A stretch of DNA of 64,000 nt from Ramlibacter sp. (GTDB taxonomy: Bacteria > Pseudomonadota > Gammaproteobacteria > Burkholderiales > Burkholderiaceae_C): the NCBI GenBank assembly GCA_016713005.1, contig JADJPY010000001.1, positions 496,001 to 560,000 of the forward strand. The letters are read 5' to 3'. Of this stretch, positions 1-8,404 are shown in pieces; within the stretch, counting starts at the first letter, position 1, and each line of letters begins with the position of its first letter. Both the position numbers and the translations under genes were made by a program. Under the pieces are notes generated by a model. That model did not search any database. It was not told the DNA's origin and saw nothing but the letters and a program-made list of their open reading frames with translations.

Positions 1-30
1 GGGGCTGCAGCCCGAAACGGCATGAAAAAA

Positions 31-53
31 GCCCCGCATGCGGGGCTTTTTTT
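31..53 (-). terminator. Intrinsic terminator below cytochrome c gene
   Basis: A perfect 16-nt palindrome (GCCCCGCATGCGGGGC, 31-46) is flanked by an A-run (25-30) and a T-run (47-53), so it can terminate in both directions. It lies just downstream of the leftward cytochrome c gene that ends at 69. Confidence 0.85.
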
Positions 54-68
54 CTGGGGGGCAGAAAA

Positions 69-374
69 TTACTTCTGCGTCAGGATCCAGGCGGCCAGCT
101 TCTTGGCGTCGGCTTCGCTGACTTGCGCGTTGGCCGGCATCGGCACCGGGCCCCACACGCCCGTGCTGCCCTTGAGGATCTTGGCGGCCAGCTTGTCGGC
201 GGCGTCTTTCTGGCCGCTGTACTTGGCGGCGACGTCCTTGTAGGCGGGGCCCACGAGCTTTTTGTCGACGGCGTGGCAGGCCATGCAGTTCTTTTCGGTG
301 GCGAGCTTGAGGTCGGCCATTGCGGGGGCAGAGACCAGGGCGGCCGTCATCAGGGCAAACAGGGCGGTTTTCAT
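69..374 (-). CDS. Periplasmic class I cytochrome c (c551/c552 type)
   Basis: Small electron carrier of about 101 aa. An N-terminal signal peptide runs from MKTALFAL to about PAMA and directs export. The haem-binding CxxCH motif (CMACH) lies about 30 residues in, and a Met-rich segment near the C terminus (GPVPMPAN) can supply the axial methionine. Length and layout fit the single-haem c551/c552 family that passes electrons between respiratory complexes. An in-frame ATG lies four codons upstream (386), but GAGGA sits right before the ATG at 374, so 374 is preferred. The gene stands alone and ends at a strong terminator. Confidence 0.9.
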   Translation of the reverse strand: MKTALFALMTAALVSAPAMADLKLATEKNCMACHAVDKKLVGPAYKDVAAKYSGQKDAADKLAAKILKGSTGVWGPVPMPANAQVSEADAKKLAAWILTQK

Positions 375-476
375 CGATATCCTCATGGGTTGCGTTACAG
401 TGACTCAACGCGATTTTAGGCGGGCGGGTTGACTTGATGCTGACCACGCCGCCAATACCCGCGAACGGAGGCCACC

Positions 477-719
477 ATGTATTTTCTCGGAATCGGAATC
501 GTATTACTGCTTTTGAAGTACCTTGAGGTGGGCGTCGTCGCCACCTGGAGCTGGCTGGTCGTGCTCTCGCCGTTCGGTCTGGCCGTGGTCTGGTGGGCCT
601 GGGCCGACTGGTCCGGCTACACCAAGAAGAAGGCCATGGACAAGATGGACAAGCGCAAGCAGGCCCGCATCGACAAGCAGCGCGAGGCCATCGGCACCGG
701 CATCAAGCGCCGCCGCTGA
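477..719 (+). CDS. TIGR04438-type small Trp-rich protein
   Basis: An 80-aa protein with a hydrophobic N-terminal segment of two short membrane spans (residues about 1-45) that contains five to six Trp residues (WSW, WWAWADW). A strongly basic Lys/Arg tail follows. Size, Trp clustering and tail match the small Trp-rich protein family of Burkholderiales, whose function is unknown. An AACGGAGG sequence just upstream gives a good ribosome binding site for the ATG at 477. It converges on ilvD. Confidence 0.8.
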   Translation: MYFLGIGIVLLLLKYLEVGVVATWSWLVVLSPFGLAVVWWAWADWSGYTKKKAMDKMDKRKQARIDKQREAIGTGIKRRR

Positions 720-746
720 GCCGGCCCGCGCGCTGCCCCAGCCCTG

Positions 747-2444
747 TCAGTACAAGTCCAGCACCGCGCCCTTGCTGGCGCTGGCCGCATTGAAAGCAAA
801 CTTGGCCTGCACGCCCCGCGTGTAACGCGGCGCCGGCGCCGTCCATGCGGCACGGCGTTTGGCAATCTCGGCTTCCGGCACGTTCAGCTCCAGCTTGAGC
901 TGGTGCGCGTCGATGGTGATGGAGTCACCTTCGTGGATGAAGGCTATCGTGCCGCCTGCGGCCGCCTCGGGCGCCACGTGGCCCACCACCATGCCCCAGG
1001 TGCCGCCGGAGAAGCGCCCGTCGGTGATCAGCCCCACGCTTTCGCCCAGGCCCGCGCCGATCAGCGCGCCCGTGGGGGCCAGCATCTCGGGCATGCCCGG
1101 GCCGCCCTTGGGGCCCAGGTAGCGCAGCACCATCACGTCGCCCGCCACGATCTTGCCGTCCAGAATGGCTTTCAGGGCGGATTGCTCGTCGTCAAACACG
1201 CGCGCCGGGCCGGTCATCACCGGCTTCTTCAGGCCGGTGATCTTGGCCACCGCGCCCTCGGGCGACAGGTTGCCCTTGAGGATGGCCAGGTGGCCCTGCG
1301 CGTACATCGGATTGCTGATCGGGCGGATCACGTCCTGGTCGGCACGCGGCTGGTCCGGCACGTCTTTCAGCACCTCGGCCATGGTCTGGCCGGTGATGGT
1401 CAGGCAGTCGCCGTGCAGCAGCCCGGCATTCAGCAGGACCTTCATGACTTGCGGAATGCCGCCGGCCTTGTGCAGGTCAACCGCCAGGTACTTGCCGCTG
1501 GGCTTGAGGTCGCACAGCACGGGCGTGCGCTGGCGGATGCGCTCGAAGTCGTCGATCGTCCATTCCACGCCCGCCGTGTGGGCGATGGCCAGGAAGTGCA
1601 GCACCGCGTTGGTGGAGCCGCCCGTGGCCATGATCACCGCCACCGCGTTCTCGATGGCCTTTTTGGTGACGATGTCGCGCGGCTTGATGTCCTTCTTGAT
1701 GGCTTCGATCAGCACCTTGGCCGACTCCTTGGCCGAGTTCATCTTCTCGTCGTGCGGGTTGGCCATGGTGGACGAGTAGGGCAGGCTGATGCCCAGCGCC
1801 TCAAAGGCCGACGACATGGTGTTGGCCGTGTACATGCCGCCGCACGAGCCCGTGCCGGGGATGGCGTGCATCTCGATCTCGCGCAGGTCGGCGTCGCTCA
1901 GGTTGCCGGCGGCGTTCTGGCCCACGGCTTCGAACACGCTGACGATGTTCAGGTCCTGGTCTTTCCAGCGGCCCGGCAGGATGGTGCCGCCGTACACATA
2001 GATGGCCGGCACGTTGGCGCGCAGGATGCCCATCAGGCCGCCGGGCATGTTCTTGTCGCAGCCACCCACCACCAGCACACCGTCCATCCACTGGCCCTGC
2101 ACGCAGGTCTCGATGCAGTCGCTGATCACCTCGCGGCTCACCAGGCTGTACTTCATGCCTTCGGTGCCCATGGCCATGCCGTCGCTGATGGTGGGCGTGC
2201 CGAACACCTGTGCGTTGCCACCGGCCTCTTCTATGCCCGCGATGGCCGCATCGGCCAGCTTCTGCAGGCCGCTGTTGCAGGGCGTGATGGTGCTGTGCCC
2301 GTTGGCCACGCCCACCATGGGCTTCCTGAAGTCACTCTCCTGGTAGCCCATGGCGTAGTACATCGAGCGGTTGGGTGCGCGCGACTTGCCCTCGACGATG
2401 GTGGCGGAGCGGGCGTTGATCTTGATGACTTTGGGTGTGGCCAT
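747..2444 (-). CDS. ilvD: Dihydroxy-acid dehydratase
   Basis: Dehydrates 2,3-dihydroxy-isovalerate and 2,3-dihydroxy-3-methylvalerate to the 2-keto acids in valine and isoleucine synthesis. The 565 aa match the family length. Conserved cysteine motifs for the Fe-S cluster are visible: PCNSGLQ near residue 55, GCDKNMPGG near 125 and GSCGGMYTANTM near 200. The C-terminal half carries the GRFSGGTWG glycine-rich motif. The start ATG at 2444 gives the usual MATPK-type N terminus. It is transcribed divergently from a LysR regulator, with 107 bp between them. Confidence 0.97.
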   Translation of the reverse strand: MATPKVIKINARSATIVEGKSRAPNRSMYYAMGYQESDFRKPMVGVANGHSTITPCNSGLQKLADAAIAGIEEAGGNAQVFGTPTISDGMAMGTEGMKYSLVSREVISDCIETCVQGQWMDGVLVVGGCDKNMPGGLMGILRANVPAIYVYGGTILPGRWKDQDLNIVSVFEAVGQNAAGNLSDADLREIEMHAIPGTGSCGGMYTANTMSSAFEALGISLPYSSTMANPHDEKMNSAKESAKVLIEAIKKDIKPRDIVTKKAIENAVAVIMATGGSTNAVLHFLAIAHTAGVEWTIDDFERIRQRTPVLCDLKPSGKYLAVDLHKAGGIPQVMKVLLNAGLLHGDCLTITGQTMAEVLKDVPDQPRADQDVIRPISNPMYAQGHLAILKGNLSPEGAVAKITGLKKPVMTGPARVFDDEQSALKAILDGKIVAGDVMVLRYLGPKGGPGMPEMLAPTGALIGAGLGESVGLITDGRFSGGTWGMVVGHVAPEAAAGGTIAFIHEGDSITIDAHQLKLELNVPEAEIAKRRAAWTAPAPRYTRGVQAKFAFNAASASKGAVLDLY

Positions 2445-2551
2445 GGGGGTCTCTCTCAGGGCTGCGGTTGCAAAAAATTCAGCGGGCAGTATGCGCCGTA
2501 AACAAAAGCGTTTCCAATATATTTATCGGCATCATTTGATATCCTGCACAT

Positions 2552-3541
2552 ATGAATGACCCACACATCGAGCTGCGCCTGTGGCGCCAGTTCGTCACCC
2601 TGGCCGAAGAGCTGCACTTTGGCCGCGCCGCGCTGCGCTTGCACATGACCCAGCCGCCGCTCACCCAGGCCATCGCCGGACTGGAGCAGCGCCTGGGCCT
2701 GCTGCTGTTTGCCCGCACGCGCCGCAGCGTGCGCCTCACGCCCGCGGGCGTGGCGCTGCTGCCCGCCGCCCAGGACCTGCTGGCACGCGCGCAAGGCCTG
2801 CCCGCCGTGGCCCGCGCCGCTGCGGCCGGTGAATCCGGGCAACTGCGCCTGGCCTTTGTGTCCACCGTGGGTTTTGGCCTGCTGCCGGGCTGGCTGCGTG
2901 CCTTCCGGGCGCAGTACCCCGGCATCCGTGTCGAACTGACCGAGGCCACCGGCGACATCCAGCTCGAGGCGCTGGCCCGCGACGAGGTGGACGCCGGCTT
3001 CATGCTGCATTCGCCCGGCTTTGCGCCGCCGGGCCTGGCGGTCTGCCCCATCGCCCGCGAGCCGCTGGTGCTGGCCCTGCCCGAGGCCCATGCCCTGGCG
3101 CAAGGCGAGGCCGTGCCCCTGGCGGCGGCGCTGCGCGAGCCGCTGGTCATCTTCCCGCGGCGCATCGTGCCCTCGCTGCACGACGCGCTGTTTGCCCTGT
3201 ACCACGCGGCCGGGCAATCGCCCCAGGTGGTGCAGGAGGCGATCCAGATGCAGACCATCGTCAACCTGGTCTCTGCGGGCTTGGGCGTGGCCTGGGTGCC
3301 GCGCAGCGTCACGGGCTTTCGGCGCTCGGGCGTGGTCTACCGCGAGGTGGCGCCGGCCCGCCGTGCCCACGCGGCCATCCCCCTGTGCGAGACCAGCCTG
3401 GTCTGGCGCGAAGGCGCCCCCGACAACCCCGCGCTGGAGCGTTTTGTGGCCTACGCGCGTGAGCAGGTGGCCGCGGGGGCTGCCACCCATGCCGCCGTCA
3501 ACGCCGCAGCTAGTGCGGCAGCTGGAACTGCTGGCCCCTGA
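2552..3541 (+). CDS. LysR-family transcriptional regulator divergent from ilvD
   Basis: A 329-aa protein with an N-terminal winged helix-turn-helix (about residues 5-65, with the typical AALRLHMTQPPLTQAIAGLE and LTPAG signatures) and a C-terminal effector-binding domain that starts near LRLAFVSTVGFG (about residue 95). Divergence from ilvD suggests control of that gene, but the ligand cannot be told. The 107-bp intergenic region is A/T-rich next to this gene, with ATAT half-sites around 2518-2546 that could be a LysR box. The 3' end overlaps the convergent gspB end by about 32 bp. Confidence 0.88.
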   Translation: MNDPHIELRLWRQFVTLAEELHFGRAALRLHMTQPPLTQAIAGLEQRLGLLLFARTRRSVRLTPAGVALLPAAQDLLARAQGLPAVARAAAAGESGQLRLAFVSTVGFGLLPGWLRAFRAQYPGIRVELTEATGDIQLEALARDEVDAGFMLHSPGFAPPGLAVCPIAREPLVLALPEAHALAQGEAVPLAAALREPLVIFPRRIVPSLHDALFALYHAAGQSPQVVQEAIQMQTIVNLVSAGLGVAWVPRSVTGFRRSGVVYREVAPARRAHAAIPLCETSLVWREGAPDNPALERFVAYAREQVAAGAATHAAVNAAASAAAGTAGP

Positions 3542-4175
3542 AGCGCAGCACCGCGCTGCGCTGGCGGATCTGCTCCAGCACCACATCGGGCGCGGGGCTG
3601 GTGCCCTCGGTGAACACCTGGCCGTTGATGATGACCATGCGCATGGCCGCGTTCTCCGACCAGGCCGCGCCGCTGATGGCCATGGCGGGCACCTGGCGGC
3701 GCAGGTCGTCTGGCAGCTCGGCCAGTGTGGGGATGCGCGGCGGCGGCGCAGAAGCCGCCGCTGCTGCTGTTGTTGGGCCCGAAGCCTTGCCCGCCCGGGC
3801 CACGGCCTTTGCTGAAGATGCAGCGGGCGCCGCCGCCCGCGCCTTGGCCGGGGCAGGGCGCGCAGCGGCCACCGGCGGCACCACTGGCTCCGCGGACGGC
3901 GTCTGCACAGCCGCCGCGGGCGGCGGGTCCATGCCGGGCGCCGCGCCTGTGGCAGCAGCGGGCGCTTTTGCCGCTGGCGCAACAGGGCTTGCCAGCCACC
4001 ACCACGCCGCGCCGGCCACCACCACCACCGCCGTGGCGGACACCCACCACACCGTGCGGGCGCTGCGCTGCGTGTCCTGGGGCACCGCCATGGTGGGCAG
4101 GGCGTTCAGCCCCGGCACGCTGCCGCGGGCGCGCTGCGCCTCGGCGCGTTTCAGGGCATCCAGGATGTAGGACAC
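3510..4175 (-). CDS. gspB: Type II secretion accessory protein GspB
   Basis: About 221 aa. The N terminus VSYILDALKRAEAQR is the typical cytoplasmic signature of GspB/ExeB proteins. One membrane span (about residues 45-65) and a long Ala/Pro-rich periplasmic linker follow. The C-terminal globular domain (INGQVFTEG, then RGQQFQLPH) matches the T2SSB domain. I chose the GTG at 4175 because AGGGAG sits at the right distance and the family motif starts there. A longer reading to 4220 would add 15 untypical residues. It follows exeA by 4 bp, so the two are co-translated; together they help assemble the secretin. Confidence 0.85.
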   Translation of the reverse strand: MSYILDALKRAEAQRARGSVPGLNALPTMAVPQDTQRSARTVWWVSATAVVVVAGAAWWWLASPVAPAAKAPAAATGAAPGMDPPPAAAVQTPSAEPVVPPVAAARPAPAKARAAAPAASSAKAVARAGKASGPTTAAAAASAPPPRIPTLAELPDDLRRQVPAMAISGAAWSENAAMRMVIINGQVFTEGTSPAPDVVLEQIRQRSAVLRFRGQQFQLPH

Positions 4176-4179
4176 GGCG

Positions 4180-5859
4180 TCAGCTCCCTTGCGCGGCCAG
4201 GCGCGGCTCGGCCACGCCACTGGCGCGGTTGAGCTGCATGAAAGTCACCGGCCCGGCGCGGCCGTCCGCCGGCACGCCCTGCGCCCGCTGGAAAGCCACC
4301 AGCCGCGCCTTCCAGCCCGCGTCCAGCGCCTGAGCACTGGCCGGGGCCGACGCACCCTGCGCCGCGGCCAGCTGCGCGGCCATCCAGTCCATCGCCGGGC
4401 CGCTTGCCCCTTCAACCAGCTTGCCGCTGTAGCCCGGCGGCATGCGCCACAGCGTGGTGAAGTCGCCGCGCCAGCGCCGCGCAAATTCCTTCAGGCCCAG
4501 CGCCTGGCGCGCGCCCGCCACCTCGACCACGGCCTCGCGCCGGCTCAGGCTGGCCAGCACGGCGGGGCGCTCGGTGCCGTCGCTGCCGCGCAGGGTGACC
4601 ACACCGGGCCTGTCCAGTTTGCGCAGCACGGCCAGGCTGGCGTTGTCCACACGGTGGCAGGCCAGCGGCGGGGCCACGGCGGCCTCGCACGCAGGCGCCG
4701 CACCCGCGCTGGCGCCCCACAGGCGGGCCAGCGCGGCCCAGTCTGCTGCTGCGCCAGCGGCCGGCCCGGTGCCAATGGCCGCCGGCCCGGACGCCACCAC
4801 CCCCGCCGCCGAAGCGCGCGACGCAGGCGCCGCCGCCCCGCTGGCGGCAATGCCCGGCATGGCACCAGACGCTGAACCCAGGGCCACGCCAGACGACGCA
4901 CCCGCCACGCCACGGCCGCCCATCCCGCCGCCGGGCCAGGCCCAGATCCCCAGCACCACCAATACCAGCAGCGCCGCCACGCCGCCCGCCGCCATCCAGG
5001 CCAGCGTCGGGCGCCAGGGGCCGGCAGCGGGTGCCTCTGTCTCAAACACCTCGGCCGCGGCCTTGTCCACCACCGGGCGCGTCACGCTGCCCAGCCCGTG
5101 GGCGTAGGCGCCCAGCAGCGCGCGGCCGCACAGCAGGTTGATGCGCCGCGGGATGCCGCGCGTGAGCTGGTGGATGCGCTTGAGCGCACCCGCGTCAAAC
5201 GGCATCGGCCCGGTGAGGCCGCCCACGGCCAGGCGGTGGGCGATGTACTGGGCGGTTTCTTCCGGGCTCAGCGCCTGCAGGTGGTAGCGCGCGATCACGC
5301 GCTGGGCCAGCTGCTCCATGTCCGGGCGGGCCAGCACAGCGCGCAGCTCGGGCTGGCCGATCAGGATGATCTGCAGCAGCTTGCGTTCGTTGGTCTCCAG
5401 GTTGGTCAGCAGGCGCAGCTGCTCCAGCACGTCGGCGCTGAGGTTCTGCGCCTCGTCGATGATCAGCACGCAACTGCGCCCCGCCGCATGCGCCTGCAGC
5501 AAAAAGGCGTTGAGCGGGTCGATGAAGTCCTTGGGGCTCCGCACGGCCCCTGCGGCTGCGGGCGGCACATCGACGTGGAACTCCTCGCACACCGACTGCA
5601 GCAGCTCCAGCACGGTGAGGCGCGGGTTGAAGATGTAGGCCACGTTGCAGTGCGCGGGGATCTGCTCCAGGAAGCAGCGGCACACCGTGGTCTTGCCCGT
5701 GCCCACCTCGCCCGACAGCAGCACAAAGCCGCCGCCCCCGCCCACGCCGTACAGCAGGTGGGCCAGCGCCTCGCGGTGGCGCTCGCTCATGTACAGATAG
5801 CGCGGATCGGGCGCGATCGAGAACGGGTCTTGCGACAGGCCGAAGTGGGCGGCGTACAT
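4180..5859 (-). CDS. exeA: ExeA/GspA-type ATPase with peptidoglycan-binding C terminus
   Basis: About 559 aa. An N-terminal AAA ATPase holds Walker A GEVGTGKTT (residues 50-58) and Walker B VLIIDEAQN (about 125-133), followed by a sensor-like region and RGIPRRINLLC. A membrane segment lies near residue 270. The periplasmic part is Ala/Gly-rich and ends in a peptidoglycan-binding-like repeat (FQRAQGVPADGRAGPVT). This is the ExeA layout, which remodels peptidoglycan for secretin insertion. Start choice is open: an in-frame TTG at 5868 has AAGG nearby, while the ATG at 5859 gives the usual MYAAHFGL start. The T2SS core genes are not in this window. Confidence 0.88.
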   Translation of the reverse strand: MYAAHFGLSQDPFSIAPDPRYLYMSERHREALAHLLYGVGGGGGFVLLSGEVGTGKTTVCRCFLEQIPAHCNVAYIFNPRLTVLELLQSVCEEFHVDVPPAAAGAVRSPKDFIDPLNAFLLQAHAAGRSCVLIIDEAQNLSADVLEQLRLLTNLETNERKLLQIILIGQPELRAVLARPDMEQLAQRVIARYHLQALSPEETAQYIAHRLAVGGLTGPMPFDAGALKRIHQLTRGIPRRINLLCGRALLGAYAHGLGSVTRPVVDKAAAEVFETEAPAAGPWRPTLAWMAAGGVAALLVLVVLGIWAWPGGGMGGRGVAGASSGVALGSASGAMPGIAASGAAAPASRASAAGVVASGPAAIGTGPAAGAAADWAALARLWGASAGAAPACEAAVAPPLACHRVDNASLAVLRKLDRPGVVTLRGSDGTERPAVLASLSRREAVVEVAGARQALGLKEFARRWRGDFTTLWRMPPGYSGKLVEGASGPAMDWMAAQLAAAQGASAPASAQALDAGWKARLVAFQRAQGVPADGRAGPVTFMQLNRASGVAEPRLAAQGS

Positions 5860-5919
5860 GGTGGGCAAGGATACCTTGTGGCTCTGGTGACGCTCTGGTG
5901 TGGCCCCGGCCCGGCGCGA

Positions 5920-6795
5920 TCAGCCCGCGCCGGGCGGGGCCAGCACCGGGTCGTGCACGTCGTTGCGGTCGTGAAAGGCAAAGTAATCCGCCGCGGCGTA
6001 GCGGGCGTCGGCGGCGTGCAAGGCCTGCTTGCGCAGGTATTCGGCGTGCGACCTGACGGCGTAGTGGTTGATGCGCAGCGTGTCCACCCGCACCTGAGGC
6101 ACGTCCACATCGCTGGCGGTAAAGGGGTCAACCTCGCCATGCCACCCGGGCGGCGGCGCGCCGGGGCTGACGCGGCGGTAGCGCACGGGCAAGCCGGCCT
6201 CGTTGACGGGCAGGGCGCCGCCGCGGTAGGCAAACTCGTGCGGCGACAGCGGGCGCAGCGTGCGCCCCGGCTGCACGATGCACTTGACCTTGCGGTTGCG
6301 CACCCATTGCGTGGGCGCGCGGTGCACAAAGCGCGCCGTTACCGGCTGCGGGCCGGCATCTGCCGCGCCGCCCGAGCCATAAATCTGCCAGTGCACCACC
6401 ACCGCCGGGTGCGCGGCAAACCCGGCCAGCACCTCCGGCAGGGGCTGCCCGCCCGGCGAGAACAAGAACTCGTCCAGATCGATAAACGCCACCCAGTGCG
6501 CGCGCCGCCGCGCGCGGGCCAGCACATGCGTGTAGGCCTGCATCTGCATGCCCTGCGCAAACGGCGTGGGCCAGTGCAGCACGGTGACCACGCCGCGCGC
6601 CACATAGGGCGCCAGCACCGCGCCGGGGGCGTCGTCGCTGGCGTTGTCGTACAGCCAGAAGTGCGACACGCCCTGCGCCAGGTGAAAGTCCAGCCACTCC
6701 GCCAGGTAAGGCGCCTCGTTGCGGAACACCGCGCACACCGCCAGCGGGTGGCGCGGGCCCAGCCCGGCCCACGAGAGGATGCGCGAGAGGCTCAT
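5920..6795 (-). CDS. Glycosyltransferase family 92-like protein
   Basis: A 291-aa soluble protein. The N-terminal motif VCAVFRNEAPYLAEWLDFH and the following FWLYDNASDD are typical of the GT2/GT92 (formerly DUF23) fold. The metal-binding DxD region appears as FIDLDEF around residue 105. These enzymes move a sugar from a nucleotide sugar to a glycan. The acceptor is unknown, and no polysaccharide genes are nearby to help. It reads in the same direction as exeA but is separated by 60 bp. Confidence 0.75.
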   Translation of the reverse strand: MSLSRILSWAGLGPRHPLAVCAVFRNEAPYLAEWLDFHLAQGVSHFWLYDNASDDAPGAVLAPYVARGVVTVLHWPTPFAQGMQMQAYTHVLARARRRAHWVAFIDLDEFLFSPGGQPLPEVLAGFAAHPAVVVHWQIYGSGGAADAGPQPVTARFVHRAPTQWVRNRKVKCIVQPGRTLRPLSPHEFAYRGGALPVNEAGLPVRYRRVSPGAPPPGWHGEVDPFTASDVDVPQVRVDTLRINHYAVRSHAEYLRKQALHAADARYAAADYFAFHDRNDVHDPVLAPPGAG

Positions 6796-6892
6796 GCGGG
6801 GGCGGGGGCGTGGTGGAGGGCGTTCAGGCGGGCGTGCACAGGGCGGATGATGACATGGGCAGGGTGGCCGGAAGGCCGCAGGGGAGGCTGAC

Positions 6893-6948
6893 TGCTATGG
6901 TTTTTATAGCGGGTCAGCAAGCGTGGACGGGGGCTGGAGGCCGATTTC
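6893..6948 (+). repeat. Dispersed hairpin repeat, copy 1
   Basis: About 55 bp: a hairpin head (GCTATGGTTTTTATAGC), then GGGTCAGCAAGC, a G/C spacer, GGGGGCTGGAGG and CCGATTT. It is one of about 13 copies of the same family in the window and sits between two divergent genes. Confidence 0.9.
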
Positions 6949-7044
6949 GTCAATAAAAACGGTTTGGGTGGGGCGGCGGCCAATATTGACGTTGATGGGT
7001 GGTGCGTTTCGTGGCAGATTCGCGGGTCGAGGTACCCCAACCCC

Positions 7045-8100
7045 ATGCTCCGCAAATCCATCTTCATCCTCTGGCTCATCCTCGCCTGGTTTGCCCCCGC
7101 CGCCATTGCCGGGGCGCTGGGGTGGAGCAGCATCTGGGGCTCGGGCAGCGCGTTTGCCGACTTTCTGATCCCCGTGCCGGTGGCGGGGGGCGTGCTGCAC
7201 CTGCCTTCTTTCATCCTGGTGTCGATGCTGCTCTTTACCCAGCCCTGGGCGGGGCGGCTGGGTGGCTATGCGCGGGGCCTGCTGCTGGCGGGCGCGCTGG
7301 TGGGCGTGGCCACGCTGCTGGACCTGAACAAGCTGCAGCTGGCCGCCAGCACCCAGATGCTGGGCGGCAGCGTCTGGGAGCAGCAGCCGCTGGGGCTGTT
7401 CATCCTGACGGACTGCGTCATCGCGCAGCTGTTTGTGGGCTCGCTGGGCGGGCGCTGGCCGCAGGGCACGCGCGAGTGGGCGCTCTCGATGGCGGCGGTG
7501 GTGGCCGTGCCGCTGGCCTATGCGGCGGTGTCGCTGCAGACAGACCCGCGCCAGCGCGACGCCTTTGTGTACACCGGCGCGCGCCCAAGCGAGCAGCGGG
7601 GCGACGAATCGGTGTTTTATTACTCCAAACTGCCGGTGGGGACAGACGCCTTCCGCCAGGCCGCGGCCCCCGTGCTGGCGCGGCACAACCCGCGCAGCAG
7701 CCTGGACGCCGAAGACATCGCCATCTACTTTTTTGACAACATGGCCGCCGCGCAGGCCTACAACAAGGCGGCCGCCCGCTACACCGTCTGCCTGTACCAG
7801 GACGACACACCCACCACCTGGAACCCCGGCAGCGTGGACTGCTTTGCCGGGCACGAGAGCTTCTCCGAGCGGTTTGAGAAAGCCTCCCGCGGCCAGAACC
7901 CCCAACTGCCGCAAGACGTGCGCAGCTGGCTGGGCCGCCGCGACGCCTGCGCCGGCCGCAAGCCCATGACCGCGCCCCCCGGCGTGCACCTGGACAACCT
8001 GGAGATGCGCCTGTGCAACCCCGCGTCCGCCGAACGCGCCCGCCAGGAGCTGCTGAAGAAGTTTGAGGCGGACGCCAACGCGCTGGCGGCGTTGAGGTAG
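7045..8100 (+). CDS. Orphan membrane protein with large soluble C terminus
   Basis: About 351 aa. Residues 1-165 carry four to five hydrophobic segments (for example FILWLILAWFAPAAIAGALG and ALSMAAVVAVPLAYAAV). A soluble domain of some 185 residues with four to five Cys follows (YTVCLYQ, SVDCFAG, RDACAG, MRLCNP), probably disulfide-bonded outside the cytoplasm. I do not recognise a family. The start at 7045 is chosen because the membrane segment begins there; a longer reading from 6964 lacks sense. The ribosome binding site is weak. It stands alone between two dispersed repeats. Confidence 0.65.
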   Translation: MLRKSIFILWLILAWFAPAAIAGALGWSSIWGSGSAFADFLIPVPVAGGVLHLPSFILVSMLLFTQPWAGRLGGYARGLLLAGALVGVATLLDLNKLQLAASTQMLGGSVWEQQPLGLFILTDCVIAQLFVGSLGGRWPQGTREWALSMAAVVAVPLAYAAVSLQTDPRQRDAFVYTGARPSEQRGDESVFYYSKLPVGTDAFRQAAAPVLARHNPRSSLDAEDIAIYFFDNMAAAQAYNKAAARYTVCLYQDDTPTTWNPGSVDCFAGHESFSERFEKASRGQNPQLPQDVRSWLGRRDACAGRKPMTAPPGVHLDNLEMRLCNPASAERARQELLKKFEADANALAALR

Positions 8101-8124
8101 CCGGGGTGCCCCTCAGCCCGCGTG

Positions 8125-8390
8125 GAAGGGCGGGATGCTATGGTTTTGATAGCGGGTCAGCAAGGCGGGACGGGGGCTGGAGGGCGATTTCTTGCCTGAA
8201 AACGGGCTCGGTGGCAGTTTGGGAGGTAAATACTGCCGTTGCGGTCTGGCGGGTTTGGTGGCAGATTGGATGAAGGTGCTATCTGACTCAAACTGGAGAA
8301 AGATCAATGAAATCAAGTATTTTTCAGACGCACAGAGCTGGAACATCCGACAGGTGACAAATTCTTCGGCTTTTCTGTATTGAGTTCAGC
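8125..8390 (+). repeat. Leader duplicate A upstream of cassette block 1
   Basis: Non-coding stretch of about 260 bp, similar along its whole length to 12092-12359 at an estimated two-thirds identity. Best conserved blocks are the repeat copy at its start, TCAATGAAATCAAGT, ATCCGACAGGT and TCTGTATTGAGTT. The end carries GTTCAGC (8384-8390), 14 bp before the ATG of the CBS gene. The other copy ends in GTTAGGT at the same point. It may hold a promoter or a recombination site; I cannot tell which. Confidence 0.6.
8136..8192 (+). repeat. Dispersed hairpin repeat, copy 2
   Basis: Head GCTATGGTTTTGATAGC followed by GGGTCAGCAAG, GGGGGCTGGAGG and CGATTT. It opens the leader (about 8125-8386) that has a diverged second copy at about 12092-12355. 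Confidence 0.9.
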
Positions 8391-8404
8391 CCCAGAAAGT
8401 AAAC

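Noticed and set aside
903..2501. Long ORF of 532 codons on the plus strand
   Set aside because: It lies antisense to ilvD, is rich in His/Arg/Gly/Ala as usual for G/C-rich shadows, and ilvD has full family motifs.
5098..6891. Open frame of 597 codons antisense to exeA and the glycosyltransferase
   Set aside because: Composition is that of a shadow frame; both genes on the other strand have clear motifs.
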